A DNA stretch of 64,000 nt, from positions 2,712,501-2,776,500 of the forward strand of contig JAQISU010000123.1 in NCBI GenBank assembly GCA_029339505.1. The letters are read 5' to 3'. Below are positions 13,789-26,597 of the stretch, in pieces. This DNA is from Unio delphinus (lineage: Eukaryota; Mollusca; Bivalvia; Unionida; Unionidae). Numbering within the stretch: position 1 is the first letter of the stretch; each line of letters opens with the position of its first letter. Below the pieces are notes generated by a model. That model did not search any database and was not told where the DNA came from. It saw nothing but the letters and a program-made list of their open reading frames with translations. A program made the position numbers and the translations under genes.

Positions 13789-15925
13789 TTCAAAAACGAA
13801 AAGCAGAAGGCTCCTTCTTGAAGCGCGTTGTTGTCGGACAAGGCGACGTTATGCATTAGGACTTAAGTACACAAAGAAAATACTGACTTTCACCTTGACA
13901 CTATCTGGATGGATTGTGAAATATATTCTACTCTTCTTGACATACTAATACATATAAAGCGATATTTAACTGCAAACATCTTTTCATCAACGATTTGAAA
14001 TTAAAGCAATTCGCAGGAAGACTCTACTTTAAAATCGCAAAAAGAACTTCTCTGGAACGCACTCGGTACCGGATTTGATTTGCGATATTTAAATTAGCGC
14101 GAATTCTGATATGAAGACAGGAAAATCAATGCAAAGGAACAATAGAGAAAACGATTAACATCCATTCTTTTGTAAATCAAGTACTTGGACAACACTCGCA
14201 TATCGTAGCAATAGTAATTTCAATTGACACTGGAGACAAGTGAATATGAATCTAGACAATAACTGTCGTTTCCATGTGTTCATCAGTCTTTGCATGATAA
14301 TTGTCAAGACTCAAGTAGAAGCATAGAAGCATACAAAAGGCCAATGCATGCCCCTGTCACAGGCAGATAGTTCATTGCAGTTTTATGTATGCAGGACCCC
14401 CCACAAATTGATAAAAAGGTAATTAATAACACTTCAAGAAATACATCAATTTTATAAAACATAAGATATTTCTTATTTATGTCAAAGCAATATTTAAACC
14501 ACCATATGTCTTCATCGTACAAGGTTAGCAAAGTCTTCAAATCGTAACTAATCAACGACATAACAATTTTCCCTAAATCAATGTAGTGGTATAACGTCTT
14601 AGTCAATATATTTGGCATGATGTGAGATAAAGCCTCAAACGTGCATGATTATTGCATATTCTGATAATATATTAACGACCTCTTGATTGCATAAAACACA
14701 AACTCGGTAGAGTACTAGTGAGTAAGGACACGTGCTCTTTGATATTCGTCGTATTTCTTTTCTCACCATACTCAACGTTTCTTTGGGCTTAAACGTACTT
14801 GACACACCTTACAATTGTCTTTAAAGAACCATAAAAACCAAGGCATCATCAAATATAGAAGGTATCTCACATAAATGTGTTGCAAAAATGGACCTATATG
14901 GTATTTTTGGACTGAATTCCTTTTCAAATAACATCATATTGATATAAAGGCAACTTTGCATGTGGCAGTACTGAATATTGATATGCTTGACAATGACAGT
15001 CTGAATGGTACGACATTCTTGAATATGGTAACAGAGAGCTTTCCAAGAGTATCACAAAGGTTCTCCTGGCAGATGGCAATAATGAGACTTGGAATAAAAA
15101 TAAAGTAATACTCAAACCACCCATGGAGTCTAATCATCGTCGTTGCATGAAGAGGTTTCTTGAACTGACTTTTGAGTTCAAACAAATCAATTTCATTAGG
15201 ATCGCTCTTGGTGACCAATTGTCAACCGGTACAAAAAGTCTTTTGAAGTTCCATTAAGATATTATGTTTTTATCTATCACCTTGTTACCCGTGTCCCAGT
15301 TTATAATAACTCAGTATAATCTTTATGGTGGGTACAAACAATAGCCACAAGGGTCCTCAGTGTGACGATTTTGTGGTGTGTATTTTTATGCGTTCGTGGG
15401 TTTTTCTCTTCAGATTCCCATACAGGATCATAAGAACAATAAATCAATAGGAAAACACTTTGCGATTCAGAAATAGAAAATCTATGCCTTTGTCTGCAGA
15501 CTTAATTGCATCGATAACTCATATTCTTATTACAGAGTCTGGCAAATTAAAAAAAAAAACACGAATACATAGGTATCAATAACATCAGTATTACTTATAT
15601 CCAGGGGACTGAAGTGCTGCATGACAATACTATTGTCAGGTGAACAATGCATTTGCGTATATAGCCTTTGATATTTTTGTTTGTTTAAACATTGCCGAGT
15701 CAATCTTTCGTTTGAAGACACCGTTGCAAAATTCAAGGTTATAAAACTCCTGAGCAAACGATTTTATCTCGGATTTTCATTTTTGACTATTAATAACATT
15801 ATATTTTTGAATGAAATTTAGAGTTTTCAATCATGTATTCCCTGACAATTTGCAGTTTAAATGTAGGTATCAACTGTATAAATTTTAGTGAGAGTACGTG
15901 TTTGCGTATAATAAACGTTTGTAAC
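13789..15925. other. Unannotated DNA with two unexplained minus-strand frames
   Basis: Minus-strand frames at 14934-15218 (94 aa) and 14304-14618 (104 aa) each contain a hydrophobic stretch that could span a membrane, FIFIPSLIIAI in the first and a VLLITFLSICGG stretch in the second. They share no family I know and lack clear splice signals that would join them. I do not call them genes. Only transcript data could rescue them as exons. Confidence 0.45.
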
Positions 15926-15929
15926 CTTG

Positions 15930-16460
15930 AAACCAATTTAAAGCCTTGTAACACAGTCCAGTCGTCTTTATTACTTTGAGACAAATTCAAAGCCTTGTAA
16001 CACAGTCCAGTCGTCTTTATTACCTCGAGACAAATGTAAAACCTTGGTATACAGTCTAGTCGTCTTTATTACTTTGAAACCAATTCAAAGCCTTGTAACA
16101 CAGTCAGTCGTTTTTATTACCTTGGGACAAATGTAAAACCTTGGAATACAGTCTAGTCGTCTTTATTACTTTCAGACCAATTCAAAGCCCTGTAACACAG
16201 TCCAGTCGTCTTTATTACTTTGAGACAAATTCAAAGCCTTGTAACACAGTCCAGACGTTTTTATTACCTCGAGACAAATGTAAAACCTTGGAATACAGTC
16301 TAATCGTCTTTATTACTTTGAAACCAATTCAAAGCCTTGTAACACAGTCCAGACGTTTTTATTACCTCGAGACAAATGTAAAAAACGGAATACAGTCTAA
16401 TCGTCTTTATTACTTTGAAACCAATTCAAAGCCTTGTAACACAGTCCAGTCGTCTATATA
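15930..16460. repeat. ~50-bp minisatellite, about 10 copies
   Basis: A unit of about 50 bp with the core AAAGCCTTGTAACACAGTCC is repeated. Two unit types alternate, AAAGCCTTGTAACAC and AAAACCTTGGAATACAG, so the real period is a dimer of about 100 bp in the middle of the array. The 106-aa plus-strand frame through it is a by-product of the repeat. Confidence 0.93.
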
Positions 16461-16749
16461 GATTGCTTAATATTTTCATACGTTCCTGCCGATCATATCC
16501 AGATGTTATATGTTGATGATAATAAGTTTTAAAGCGTCCTTTTGACTAGATTACTAGATATAGTACATCAGAAGAAGAAAAAAAATCGATTAATCTCTCG
16601 TCGAGTTTACTTGGCAATAGTCTTGTTTCGTTATATTGTTTCACCATCAATATCAATAATTTACAAATTTTGAAGAAACAATAACCCACAGGAAAAAGAC
16701 TAAGCATCATAATACTAAATTAAAGTTAAGGAAGGAAATAGTTTGTTTG

Positions 16750-17060
16750 TTTGATTAGAATTTTTAACGTAGCTTTAACCATTTTTCAGTCATATCGCTA
16801 CGATGTCTGCAATGAGGCAGTTTAGAGTGATGTCTAGCACTGGGACATCATACCGCAGACATGTAGCATGATGTCCCACCCAGTCACATTGTCCTGACAC
16901 CAGGTCGACCAGTCCTAACACTAACCTCTTTATACTGAGCGCCAAGCGAGGCAGCTGTAAGTACCATTTTTGTAAGTCTTTGGTATGACTCTGTCGGATA
17001 TCGAACCCACGACCTCCCGCTTCTGCGCGGACGTTTTAACCACTAGGCCACCGGAGCGGT
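16750..17060 (-). mobile_element. SINE family A, copy 3
   Basis: The whole element is present on the minus strand. The head is at the right end (CCGGTGGCCTAGTGGTTAAAACG) and the B-box-like GTGGGTTCGATATCC follows. The tail near 16750 has the same CGTTAAAAATTC block as copies 1 and 2. It is the longest copy here and keeps an inner segment with a GACATCGTAGCGATATGA-like stretch, also seen in copy 1 but missing from copy 2. Confidence 0.9.
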
Positions 17061-17939
17061 CAAAGAAGGAAATAGAGTTAAAACTAAATTATTTAACTGA
17101 ATTTGAAGTAGAATTAATGATTAAATATGAGACATTTAAAATTTCAGCAAGTATATACCTATATATTGATACATAGCAAATACTTTCATGCACAAATCCG
17201 TTGACGGAAAAAACCCAGAATGTTGTATCAATTGAATCTATGTTAGAAACAAATTACGTTTTCGTGAGAAAGAATCGAGATTTTCTTTCAGCATGGTTTT
17301 AATTTATTAAAATAAGGATAGTTCTCTCTGGTTTTCTCCTATTTAGCGTAATATTAATTTGTAAGGATTAATTGAGCGACAGATGCATGTAGAAGGATCT
17401 ATGATGTGACAGGTAATATAGGGATATATTGTTAGACGTCCATTTCTACCTGAAATGTGGGTATACTATACATTATTATACATTTTACTGAGTCACAAAT
17501 TAATTTAAATATAGAAGTTATTGTTTTACCAGGACGTTGCTTTTTTTAAGATCTGACCTACATCACAAAGACAGCATTACTGGAGGACTTGTATATAGCA
17601 ATTTACATAAATTCTTGATGACAGCTTCTTTGTAGAGAAATTCATGAGCCGATACATATTTGGTGATATAAATATATTTCAATTCCGCACAAAAGAGTCA
17701 AGTGGTAATTTCAGTAATGCGGTTTCCAAACTTAAGTCTGTAAAACGACTGAAATGCAATCAATAAAACAGTGTCCCATTCTTTTCAGTTACAGTTAGGA
17801 TAAGCTCTCTAAAGACTCCTTTTACTAAAATCTTCACATTCATTATCATCCAGTCCTGAACAGGCGTACTATATAAACTATATATTTTGTTCACCCATTT
17901 CTAGATTGGTTCCCATTCTGCCATATCACTACTAGCTCG
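17061..17939. other. Unannotated DNA
   Basis: No gene or repeat is recognised. Confidence 0.5.
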
Positions 17940-18215
17940 AGTCCTGTTGTGTTGTTCGTCTGCCGATTCGATGGATTCGACGAGGACCACTCTAGTCATC
18001 AGATGGTTGTAATGCTGGTTCTGTTCTGTGCTTGCGCAGGTGGCTGATGAGGCCATTCTTTGGACGGAATGTTCGTTTGCACAAGGGACTGGGGATGAGT
18101 GGGTCATCTCCAGGACGGTTGATGGCACGTGCTTTTCTGGCTTGCCTCTTCAGCTCTTCAGCTGCTGTCCTGCTAGAAATGCACAACTTTGGATCCTTTG
18201 TGCACAGAGGAACGG
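17940..18215 (-). pseudogene. LINE C-terminal relic with decayed C2H2 motif
   Basis: The minus strand encodes RTAAEELKRQARKARAINR and then CKRTFRPKNGLISHLRKH. A basic (R/K)QARKARA stretch followed by a C2H2-like GLISHLRTH motif is the usual C-terminus of one group of LINE proteins in invertebrates. A fragment of the preceding AVHKGSKVV-like block lies upstream in another frame, near 18190-18215. The first cysteine of the expected CPLC pair reads as serine. No reverse transcriptase is left beside it. The family assignment is from memory of recurring motifs and is moderate. Confidence 0.6.
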
Positions 18216-18624
18216 CAAGTTAATCGATCGCTTGCTGTTTGCTCTCAGGAATTAGGGTTTATATTGAACGCTTTCAATGCAGCTTACAAATTGTCCTGCA
18301 TTTCTTCTGAAATCCGTGGGATCGCAAAATGTGCTAGTCCTTATAGTAGACCGCTGACTGACAAGATTATCCGTAATGTAACGAGTTTCATATACGGTGA
18401 GGTAGTTCTGCACCGATATTATCTGTGCACTGAAGGGATTCGGTTCTTCCCACCGAAAACACTTCGCAAGCGAGGCATAGGATGGACGGAACTCGATATT
18501 TTGAAATACGACACAATGTACACTAATCACCCTCAAGTATCGTTGTACGACAAAAACGAAACTCGAGTACATGTATTTAATAAATAAATTCTTTATACAA
18601 TTCCGTGACACATATGCCTTTTAC
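18216..18624. other. Unassigned stretch with a 132-aa plus-strand frame
   Basis: The plus-strand frame 18189-18587 overlaps the LINE relic at its start and encodes no motif I can place. A faint resemblance to a fructose-bisphosphatase N-terminus was considered and dropped. The minus strand is also open over 18252-18611. Confidence 0.35.
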
Positions 18625-20030
18625 AGTGCTAGTAATTTGGAGAAAGACAACAGATCATATTAGTTGTTGTTACTTCTGCATGTTGCCTCCAGTTGGAAAG
18701 ATGTGTCAAAGAAGGAAAAGTGGACTGGGCATTATCCAAACATTCCATCAGCTATAAACGCCAAGTAACCCACAGAGAAGGACTGTCGGTTAATGGTGCA
18801 CCAGAATCATTCTCACTTGCGTGAGACGAGGGGGAGGAAGAGGATGAAACTTCTAGTTTTGAACCAACAATGTCACGTGACCCATATTTTCTCATATCCT
18901 CATCCTCTGACTCACACCTCATAACACAAGATGAACTGAATGACCTTGTCAGGGGAACAATGCAAGAGTAAGGCAGAGTTGTTGGGCTCCAGACCACATC
19001 AGTGGAATCTCCTGGTAGGTGATGTTCGGGTTGTTCTGTGACCGTCAACATGATATTGTTGAATTATGTTGTAGCCTGCAACAACATATATGGTGCGACG
19101 GAAACACTCAACATAGCTCATAGTCCAGATGAGTCGAGACTGTTCATTGATTCAACTAAGACGATTCGGTCATTCCAGTTGGTCATGTAGTCCATATGAA
19201 GGAAATCTATGAAAATATGCCAGACACAACATTTGAGGTAAATAAACTATGACCAACATCAGTGGCAGCTTTGTGGCGATTTGAAGATTATTGCTCTTGC
19301 TCTCTTGCTTGGTCCAAAGACTGGATACACAAAGTATTGCTATTTTCTCTGTGAATAGGATATTCATTGGGAGAGATTCCCACTTCATTGAAGAGAGATT
19401 TGCCACTCCGACATTCATTGTAGCTTTGTAGCTTTGGAGGAAAACTATTCAGCATGTTCCACCACTTGTTGAATCAAGGAAGATTTTGTTACCACCCATG
19501 CACGTCAGGTTGTGTCTAATAAAGAACTTTGTCAAGGCCATGGACAAAAAGAAGCAACTTTCAAGTACCTCCGTGGAAAGTTTCCAATGTTAAGTGTAGC
19601 TAACATAAGCAAGGTGTCTTTGTTGGTCCTCAGGTTCGTGAATTTCACCGTGATGATGCATCTGACAGTGCAATGCTTGCGTGGCAAGGAAAAGACGGCA
19701 TGGAAAACCTTACAGTTAGTGGCAACAAATGTTCTCTGAAACAACAAAGCAGACAACTTCACGCCAATGACGGAAAGCATAAAAACCTTGGTTTTAGCAT
19801 GTCACTAAAGATAAATATTTTGCACTCTCATATAGATTGTTTCCCACCGAACTGTGGAGCAGTGAGCTACGAGCACGACGACCGATTTGACCAGGACGTT
19901 GAGACACTTAAGAAACGCTATTAGGGCAAATGGAGCCTTCAATGCATGCAAATTATTGCCGGACAGTGACAAGAGATGCTCCATTTGATGAATACAAAAG
20001 ACAGGTCAGGAAGCGTCGAGTAGGCGCTGA
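18625..20030 (+). pseudogene. Pseudogene of a dispersed uncharacterised protein family
   Basis: Read across three frames, the plus strand gives ordered blocks of a protein family that recurs as hypothetical loci in arthropod, cnidarian and mollusc genomes. The blocks are CCYFCM near 18665, SDSHLITQDELNDLV near 18905-18950, SRLFIDSTK near 19130, VGHVVHMKEIYENM near 19180, QLCGDLKII and GYTKYCYFLCEWD-like near 19265-19370, VKAMDKK near 19540, GVFVGPQVREF near 19610, and MSLKINILHSHIDCFP with a SYEHDDRFDQDVETLKKRY block at 19798-19922. In relatives the last block reads EHGERFHQD. At least six frameshifts or stops separate the blocks, so it cannot be translated. The molecular function of the family is unknown to me. 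Its scatter suggests that it travels with mobile elements, but I see no terminal repeats here. Confidence 0.72.
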
Positions 20031-21794
20031 ATAAGGACTAGATCCAATCATAGTTTTTTTTGCCTTTTGTTTCATAATAAATTTAATTTATGTAACCCTT
20101 TTTCTGTTTTTTTTTTAAAAAAAAAAGTAAAGTGTTACATAAGCAGGACAGGGGAAATATTAGCATGTAAAGCAACCATAAACACATGAAAAACATAGGT
20201 TTACAATTTATGATTGAAACTCTACATCTACACAATATACGTTGACGCAAAATTTAAAAACTGAGTTATCAAGGAAACAGTAGCCAACGAGTTGTTTTAA
20301 TTGTGATATTTGAATTCGGCACTAAAACTCCATAATAAATAACACATTTTATCTCTGAAGCAGACGACTTCTAAAAACTTGTCGTCCAGTATAATTTGGA
20401 TGACAAAACAGTATTCAATATGAAACAAAATAAATTCAAAATTATTTTAAATATTGGCGGATTACGTTGTAGAGGCAAAGCTTAATTTTACGTTGGAATG
20501 GATTCGTGTTTTATGGAATTGGATTTTCAATTATATTATCAGTACCGGTATCTACGGAAATTCAAATATTATTAGGATAGAGGTTATCGCAACTAAAAAA
20601 TGTTTTCAGTGTGATGAAAATGCTCGAGGAATGTTGGAGTAATACAAAAAGCAGTCGAAACAAAAGTGTAATATATGCTGCCACGAATCGATAGTAAAGC
20701 GGTTTTTTTGGACATTATTTGCCAATAAATTTACGTAATGATCCCAAACGAGCCCTGAAGGTCTTCAAAATCCGCTAACGGTTTTATTTTGCATAACAGA
20801 TTTATCAGAAGGAAGCAACTGTATTTTAATTAGGATTTACGACGGGAATGTTTCTCCTCTAATCTGAGTCATCTGTTGAAGCTATAGGGTGTATAGATGG
20901 CCATCTGTTGACTCACTTCCCTAAACCAGTTTAGCGTAAAGAACGTTCAGTTGATTATGTCCTCGATAATTGCAAAAAAAAAATTGCCATAAAATCGCCA
21001 GTGATCATTTCTTGCGATCGTTTAAAACTCTAACGCTTGTAACAAAGATATCATTATTACCAATATTGATGACACGTTTGCTGAATAATTGATTTATTTT
21101 TCCTTCATTTGAAACTTGGTATCAAACACGGTATTAATTATATGAAAAAATGGGAACCAGACTGGAAATGGGTGAACATAAAATGGTCTACATGGGTTTG
21201 GATGGCCAGGATTGGTTAATAATGTAAGTTCAGTTTTAGGAAAAAGAATCTTTTGAGAGCTAATCCTAGCTGTAAGTGGAAAAAGTAGAGAAATTGTTTT
21301 TTTTATGGATTGTCAGTCCTTAACACAGTCTTGAGTTGGAACACTCATTACTACAAATTAGCACCTGACACTTTGGTGCGGAATTGAAAGCATCTGTTTC
21401 AAACACATGTAGGTCCAGAAATTGCTGCGCTCATATCCTTTCCACGATACAAAATGTGACATTCAGATTTCATCCATGCTGATAAATATAGGTTTGATCA
21501 TGAGCACTCAGACATTTTAAGTTATTGAATTCTTATTAACATAGAGTTTGCATAGGTTTACTATGGGAACTGAATTAGTACCGTGAATCCTTTAGGGAAA
21601 CATAGGATATTGGTAATTGGATAGAAAATGACGATTTTGGTAAATACATGGCACATTCAAAAAGATGAATTAATACTTGCCGTATCCAATTGACAAGACT
21701 TGCTGCTGGTCATTATATATATTGTATATATTTTGATACTCTGCTATTAATACTTTCGAACCATTACATTAAGTTTGAAGTGTACGTTTCATGC
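20031..21794. other. Unannotated DNA
   Basis: No gene or repeat is recognised apart from short A or T runs. Confidence 0.5.
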
Positions 21795-22165
21795 AATCAG
21801 ACGCTACTTCATGCAGTATGCTGATATATAGCCCTCAGCATCAGACGCCAGCTCATGCAGTATGCTGATATTTACCCCTCAGCATCAGACACCATCTCAT
21901 ACAGTGTGCCGATATTTACCCCTCAGCATCAGACGCCATCTCTTACAGTGTGCCGATATTTACCACTCAGCATCATACGCCATCTCATACAGTGTGCCGA
22001 TATTTACCCCTCAGCATCAGACGCCATCTCATACAGTGTGCCGATATTTACCCCTCAGCATCAGACGCCATCTCATACAGTGTGCCGATATTTACCCCTC
22101 AGCATCAGACACCAGCTCATGCATTTTGCTGAGATATGCCATTCAGCATCACACACTATGTCCCA
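21795..22165. repeat. 44-bp minisatellite, about 8 copies
   Basis: A 44-bp unit with the core CCTCAGCATCAGACGCCATC is repeated eight times, with decay at both ends. Because 44 is not a multiple of three, the overlapping 60-124-aa frames cycle through three frames of the same repeat. They are not genes. Confidence 0.95.
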
Positions 22166-22589
22166 ATTTGATTTATTATTCTATTCCTACACTAGTCTCA
22201 ATTTTAATCTTTGATTCTGTACCTATGCTAATTTGATTTGATTTATTATTCTGTAAGTATTAAAGTACATAACGGTTTGTAGGGCCATTCAAGTATTTCT
22301 TTTTACATCGTTTTAAATTAGAAAACAACAAGACAACAAAAACAAAAACACCCCACCTCAAAAAAAAAACAAAAACAAAAACAACAACTACAAACAATAG
22401 ACATCACCTCACCCCTCCCCAATCGAAAAACGAAGTGAAAGTAACATCATATATTGGAAGATTTAATACTCAAGTTTCAGTTCACTTGTATACATTTACT
22501 CCATCAAAATTATATCCTTGACATTACATTTCATGTTTCGCACGTGAAAGCAAATTCTAAGTGATATCGCTTCGTGATCCTCTCAAAAA
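22166..22589. other. Unannotated DNA with A/C-rich stretch
   Basis: An AC- and A-rich low-complexity stretch lies at about 22320-22400. Nothing else is seen. Confidence 0.5.
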
Positions 22590-22875
22590 AGAGCACTTAA
22601 AAAAAGTAGTCGAGACTTAGCTGTAATAATGAGCACTTAAGAAAAGTAATCGGGCCTTAAGCTGTAATAAAGAGCATTTAAGAAAAGTAATCGGGCCTTA
22701 AGCTGTAATAAAGAGCATTTAAGAAAAGTAATCGGGCTTTAAGCTGTAATAAAGAGCATTTAAGAAAAGTAATCGGGCCTTAAGCTGTAATAAAGAGCAC
22801 TTAAGATAAGTAATCGGGCCTTAAGCTGTAATAAAGATCTAGAGCACTTAAGAAAAGTAGTCGGGACTTAAGCTG
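22590..22875. repeat. 41-bp minisatellite, about 6-7 copies
   Basis: A 41-bp unit with the core AAGAAAAGTAATCGGGCCTT followed by AAGCTGTAATAAAGAGCA is repeated six to seven times. Confidence 0.95.
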
Positions 22876-23370
22876 TATTTTGACTTCTTAAGAACTGATA
22901 CATACCGGTACTTTCTGAGTAGTATAAAATTTGTCTACTGCTAAAAAACTCACGTTATATCAGGAATATATTTAGATTAAGCAAAGATGGAAATAAAAGA
23001 TTTCTATTTCCATGAAAAGATCTCTTTTTGAATCAGTGAAGATCAATCTTCAATTCTCGTCCTAAACATTTTTTTGAAAGACATTTTTTTCCAGCACAGT
23101 TTTACACTACTGAAATCTGATTTAAATATGTGATTCATTAGAAGGTATTTTCTTTGATGAAAGACCAGGGGTCAATAGCTATGTTTTTGTGCATCGTACA
23201 TCTTAGACCAAAATAAATATATTCTATCAAAATACTCTCATAGTGGATCCATTCTGCTTGGACATAAACATTCACGTTATTAACAGAGTCTATTTTCATT
23301 GCAAAGACGACCTTCAGAAATGCAAAGTCAATCGTAAAGTGTCAATATTACATGATATGACTCCAAGATC
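22876..23370. other. Unannotated DNA
   Basis: No gene or repeat is recognised. Confidence 0.5.
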
Positions 23371-23374
23371 TAGG

Positions 23375-23870
23375 ATCACAAGCAGTAGTTTTTATTTAAA
23401 ATTTAACAGAATATTATCACAAAGAGTACAGTTTTGTTTATAGGATTATACAAAACATTATCACAAGCAGTACAGTTTTTATTTAAAATTTAACAGAATA
23501 TTATCACAAAGAGTACAGTTTTGTTTATAGGATTATACGGAACATTATCACAAGCAGTACAGTTTTTTATTTAAAATTTAACAGAATATTATCAGAAAGA
23601 GTACAGTTTTGTTTATAGGATTATACGGAACATTATCACAAGCAGTACAGTTTTTTATTTAAAATTTAACAGAATATTATCACAAAGAGTACAGTTTTGT
23701 TTATAGGATTATACAAAACATTATCACAAGCAGTACAGTTTTGATTTAACATTTAAGATAAAATTATCACAAAAAGTACAGTTTTGTTTATAGGATATTA
23801 TACGGAACATTATCACAAGCAGTACAGTTTTTATTTAAAATTTAACAGAATATTTTCACAAAGTCTGGTC
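23375..23870. repeat. ~89-bp dimeric tandem repeat, about 5-6 copies
   Basis: The unit consists of two related halves. One has TATCACAAAGAGTACAGTTT followed by GTTTATAGGATTATAC, and the other has TATCACAAGCAGTACAGTTT followed by TTATTTAAAATTTAAC. The ATTATCACAA..AGTACAGTTTT core is shared, so the array arose by duplication of a half unit and later amplification of the dimer. Confidence 0.92.
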
Positions 23871-24044
23871 TTTGTGATATATCTATTCGATAACAGTATC
23901 TTGACTTGTAGAGCTGGTAATAAGTTTTTCTTATATGTATTTTCGTTGATGAGCAAATGTCAATCTTCCATGATTTTACTAATTATATAGACCCATAATG
24001 TAAACCAACTGTTAAATAGTTATGTTACAAGAATTAATAAAGTA

Positions 24045-24111
<67 letters not shown>

Positions 24112-24112
24112 T
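24045..24112. repeat. (ATT)n microsatellite
   Basis: About 22 ATT units. No LINE frame is recognised on its left. Confidence 0.95.
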
Positions 24113-24529
24113 AATACAGTTACGTTTCCTTAATAACAAAATCACAATTGCAGAAAACTAATATTGACCTTTTCTGAAGACAAATTGTTTCAACAAAGAT
24201 GCGAGTGATTGTGGAGTTTACAGAAATACACTACAAAGAATCCAAACAAATAAAATACAAAAAAACCCCAAAAAAAAAACATTATGGTCTATAGTCGGGT
24301 CCAACTTCAAGCTAGATTGATCCTAATCTGCCCCTGCATAAGGCACCAGCCGATGGGGGAGTATTGTGTTTCGTTGACTGATTAGACCAAAGAAACTGCA
24401 TGGACTAAGATTTGCCGGCGCATTATGTTACATCTGGGTCTACGCAGTTTGATCCAACTTGCAGGTGGCGGATTATTTCAGATCTGGGTCTTAGCAGTTG
24501 AAATTTGATCCAACTTGCACGTGGGTATG
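24113..24529. other. Unannotated DNA with a loosely repeated phrase
   Basis: A phrase containing TTGATCCAACTTGCA occurs twice (near 24450 and 24508) with an ATCTGGGTCT phrase between. I see no gene. Confidence 0.45.
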
Positions 24530-24773
24530 CACAGTTGTTGTATGGTTTAACGCCATTTTTCAGCACACAATAGGCTATACATGGCGGCGAGTATTATTGG
24601 TGGAGGAAGAACCAGGAGAAACCCTGGAAAAATCCACCGACCCACAAGAAGCTACTGGCAAGCTTTCTCACAAAACTACATTAGCCGAATCTTAGGCTCG
24701 AACCCAAGCATACAGAGGATGGCAGTGATCCGTAACGGAGAGCGCTTTAGACCACTCGGCCACTCGGGTCCTC
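24530..24773 (-). mobile_element. SINE family B, tRNA-derived, copy 1
   Basis: The tRNA-like head is at the right end. On the minus strand it reads GGCCGAGTGGTCTAAAGCGC (A box) and GGGTTCGAGCCTAAG (B box), resembling a leucine- or serine-type tRNA. The body holds AGCTTGCCAGTAGCTTCTTG and GGGTTTCTCCTGGTTCTTC, and the element ends in GGCGTTAAACC. The 26.3-kb copy aligns along its whole length. Confidence 0.9.
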
Positions 24774-25795
24774 TGGTATGGATAGTAAGTAGTACACAAC
24801 CAATATATAACTGGTATGTCGACTAGACACAATTACTTTTTTTTAAAAAACATTAAATGTAATTGTGACCGACATTGTTTCTCCTGCTTAGGAATTGTCC
24901 TTTGATTCTCTTTTACTAAATAACTAATACATTCAATGAGATCGTCTAAGGAGGCCTTGTCTCATTTAACTAAATAACTAACAAATTTATTGACATCGTC
25001 CAATGAAGTCTTGTCTGCTTTACCTAAATAAGACAAAGCTCTTCTTATACGTCCGTACAGTTTCATTTTTTTTGGGGTGAAAATTATCTTGCGATTTGAA
25101 ATAAAATTAAGCAAACAGTGTCGAAGGTAACTTCAAATCTACAGATGCCATATAGGTCGACCGATGACACAGAATGTTAATGCTGCCATTATCGCTGTGC
25201 CATACGACAAGAAAGTATTTTAAAACGTTAATTGGTGAAGTCTTCCTCATCAAGTTTGAATTTATTATTGCAGATTCCAGTATAGTTAAGTCACGGACAC
25301 ATAGCAAACGTGACTACCTGTTATGTGATAAAGTTACCAGTCGGGTCAGCTGTTCTCTGAAGCGTTAGGTCTCTACCATAGAATTTAACAGCAAACAATA
25401 TATCCTATACATTATTCAGTGGCTTAAATTTATATATGAATAAATAATCTACAGAAGCTTTAGGCGCACAAAGGTACATATCAATTTATATTAAAGCTTA
25501 GAGTTCGCCGTCAGAACGCCGGAAAAATTACGCCCTGCTAGAAAGAATCTGTATACTAACCTGCCACGCCACACATATTTGCAGAGTTCAGATTTCAAAG
25601 GAGACACATGATAATTTTAACTCTATGCAGATCCGATAATTATTCTAGTTCAAATATTGTTGACCGGCTTTGTTAAAATACACCTAGTTATAGAAACGCA
25701 TAAGTTATTTGTAATGGCGGCTTTTTAAATCAATGGATGGCTCCTTCTATTCTGCTGAGTGGAATATAAATATCCTCTTCTTCTGTATCATTTGC
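24774..25795. other. Unannotated DNA
   Basis: A short duplicated phrase (ACTAAATAACTAA...CATCGTC...AGTCTTGTCT) occurs near 24915 and 24970. No gene is supported. Confidence 0.5.
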
Positions 25796-25972
25796 GCTGC
25801 GAGCTGATGTGCCGTTCACACCAATTAAGTCTTTGATAATATTTTCATGTCATTTGCAGGCTGGCTGATGGACCATTCACACCAATTAAGTCTTTGATAA
25901 TACACTCATGTCATTTACAAGCTGACTGACGGACCGTTCACACCAATTAAGTCTTTGATAATAATTTATGCG
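25796..25972. repeat. ~60-bp tandem repeat, 3 copies
   Basis: The phrase CACACCAATTAAGTCTTTGATAAT recurs three times at about 60-bp spacing, preceded by GGCTGATG or GACTGACGGACC variants. Confidence 0.88.
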
Positions 25973-26343
25973 AGGTCAGGTACCAGTGGGAATCCTAAAT
26001 TGTTTATAACGACTCATCATGACCTCACCAATATCAATGAAGTAGAAGATTATCTATACTAACTAATATCGTTCTACTAAATATCGAAACAAAACTGTTT
26101 CATTAAATTTGTACATTTTACATAAAGACTATCTCCTTAGCTCTTAATGCAGAATAAATGGCTATACACTTGTACTTCTCTATACTAGGGTTTCTGGAGT
26201 CTGCCCACATAAATGTCGAACATTCTTCAACAAGAAATTTTAATCTGCACGATTTGTTTAGTTTGGATTTAAATCAAAGTTTGGAACTATCCGTTGAAAA
26301 CTCTTTCGGGTTCTCGTCATAAGATTGGCGTGCTTCAGTTTAT
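25973..26343. other. Unannotated DNA
   Basis: No gene or repeat is recognised. Confidence 0.5.
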
Positions 26344-26597
26344 TATTGTTGTTGTTGATGTTTAGTAGGGTTTAACCCATTGTTCAACACAAGAAAAGGA
26401 TTAACATGGTGGCCAGTATATATAGTGGAGGAAGAAGCAGGGAAAACCCCGGAATAAACTACCGACCCACAAGAAGAAACTGGCAAGCATTCTCATCCAC
26501 ACTGACCGAACCAGAGATTCGAACCCACGCAGACAGGGGTGAGATGTCAATGATCCGTAAAGGCGAGCGCTTTAGACCACTCGGTCATTCGGAGCCC
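26344..26597 (-). mobile_element. SINE family B, copy 2
   Basis: It has the same structure as the 24.5-kb copy. The head at the right end gives GACCGAGTGGTCTAAAGCGC on the minus strand, with GGGTTCGAATCTC as B box. The body has TTGCCAGTTTCTTCTTGTGG. It ends in GGGTTAAACC and a TTG/GTT-rich tail at the left. Confidence 0.9.

Noticed and set aside
14304..15218. Two minus-strand frames with hydrophobic segments as possible exons
   Set aside because: They have no known motif and no convincing splice sites joining them, and the lengths are within chance for AT-rich DNA.
18189..18587. 132-aa plus-strand frame with a weak look of a fructose-bisphosphatase N-terminus
   Set aside because: The resemblance covers only about 25 residues and needs gaps. 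The downstream part does not fit the enzyme, and the start overlaps a LINE relic on the other strand.
21855..22236. Overlapping 60-124-aa frames
   Set aside because: They are the 44-bp minisatellite read in successive frames.
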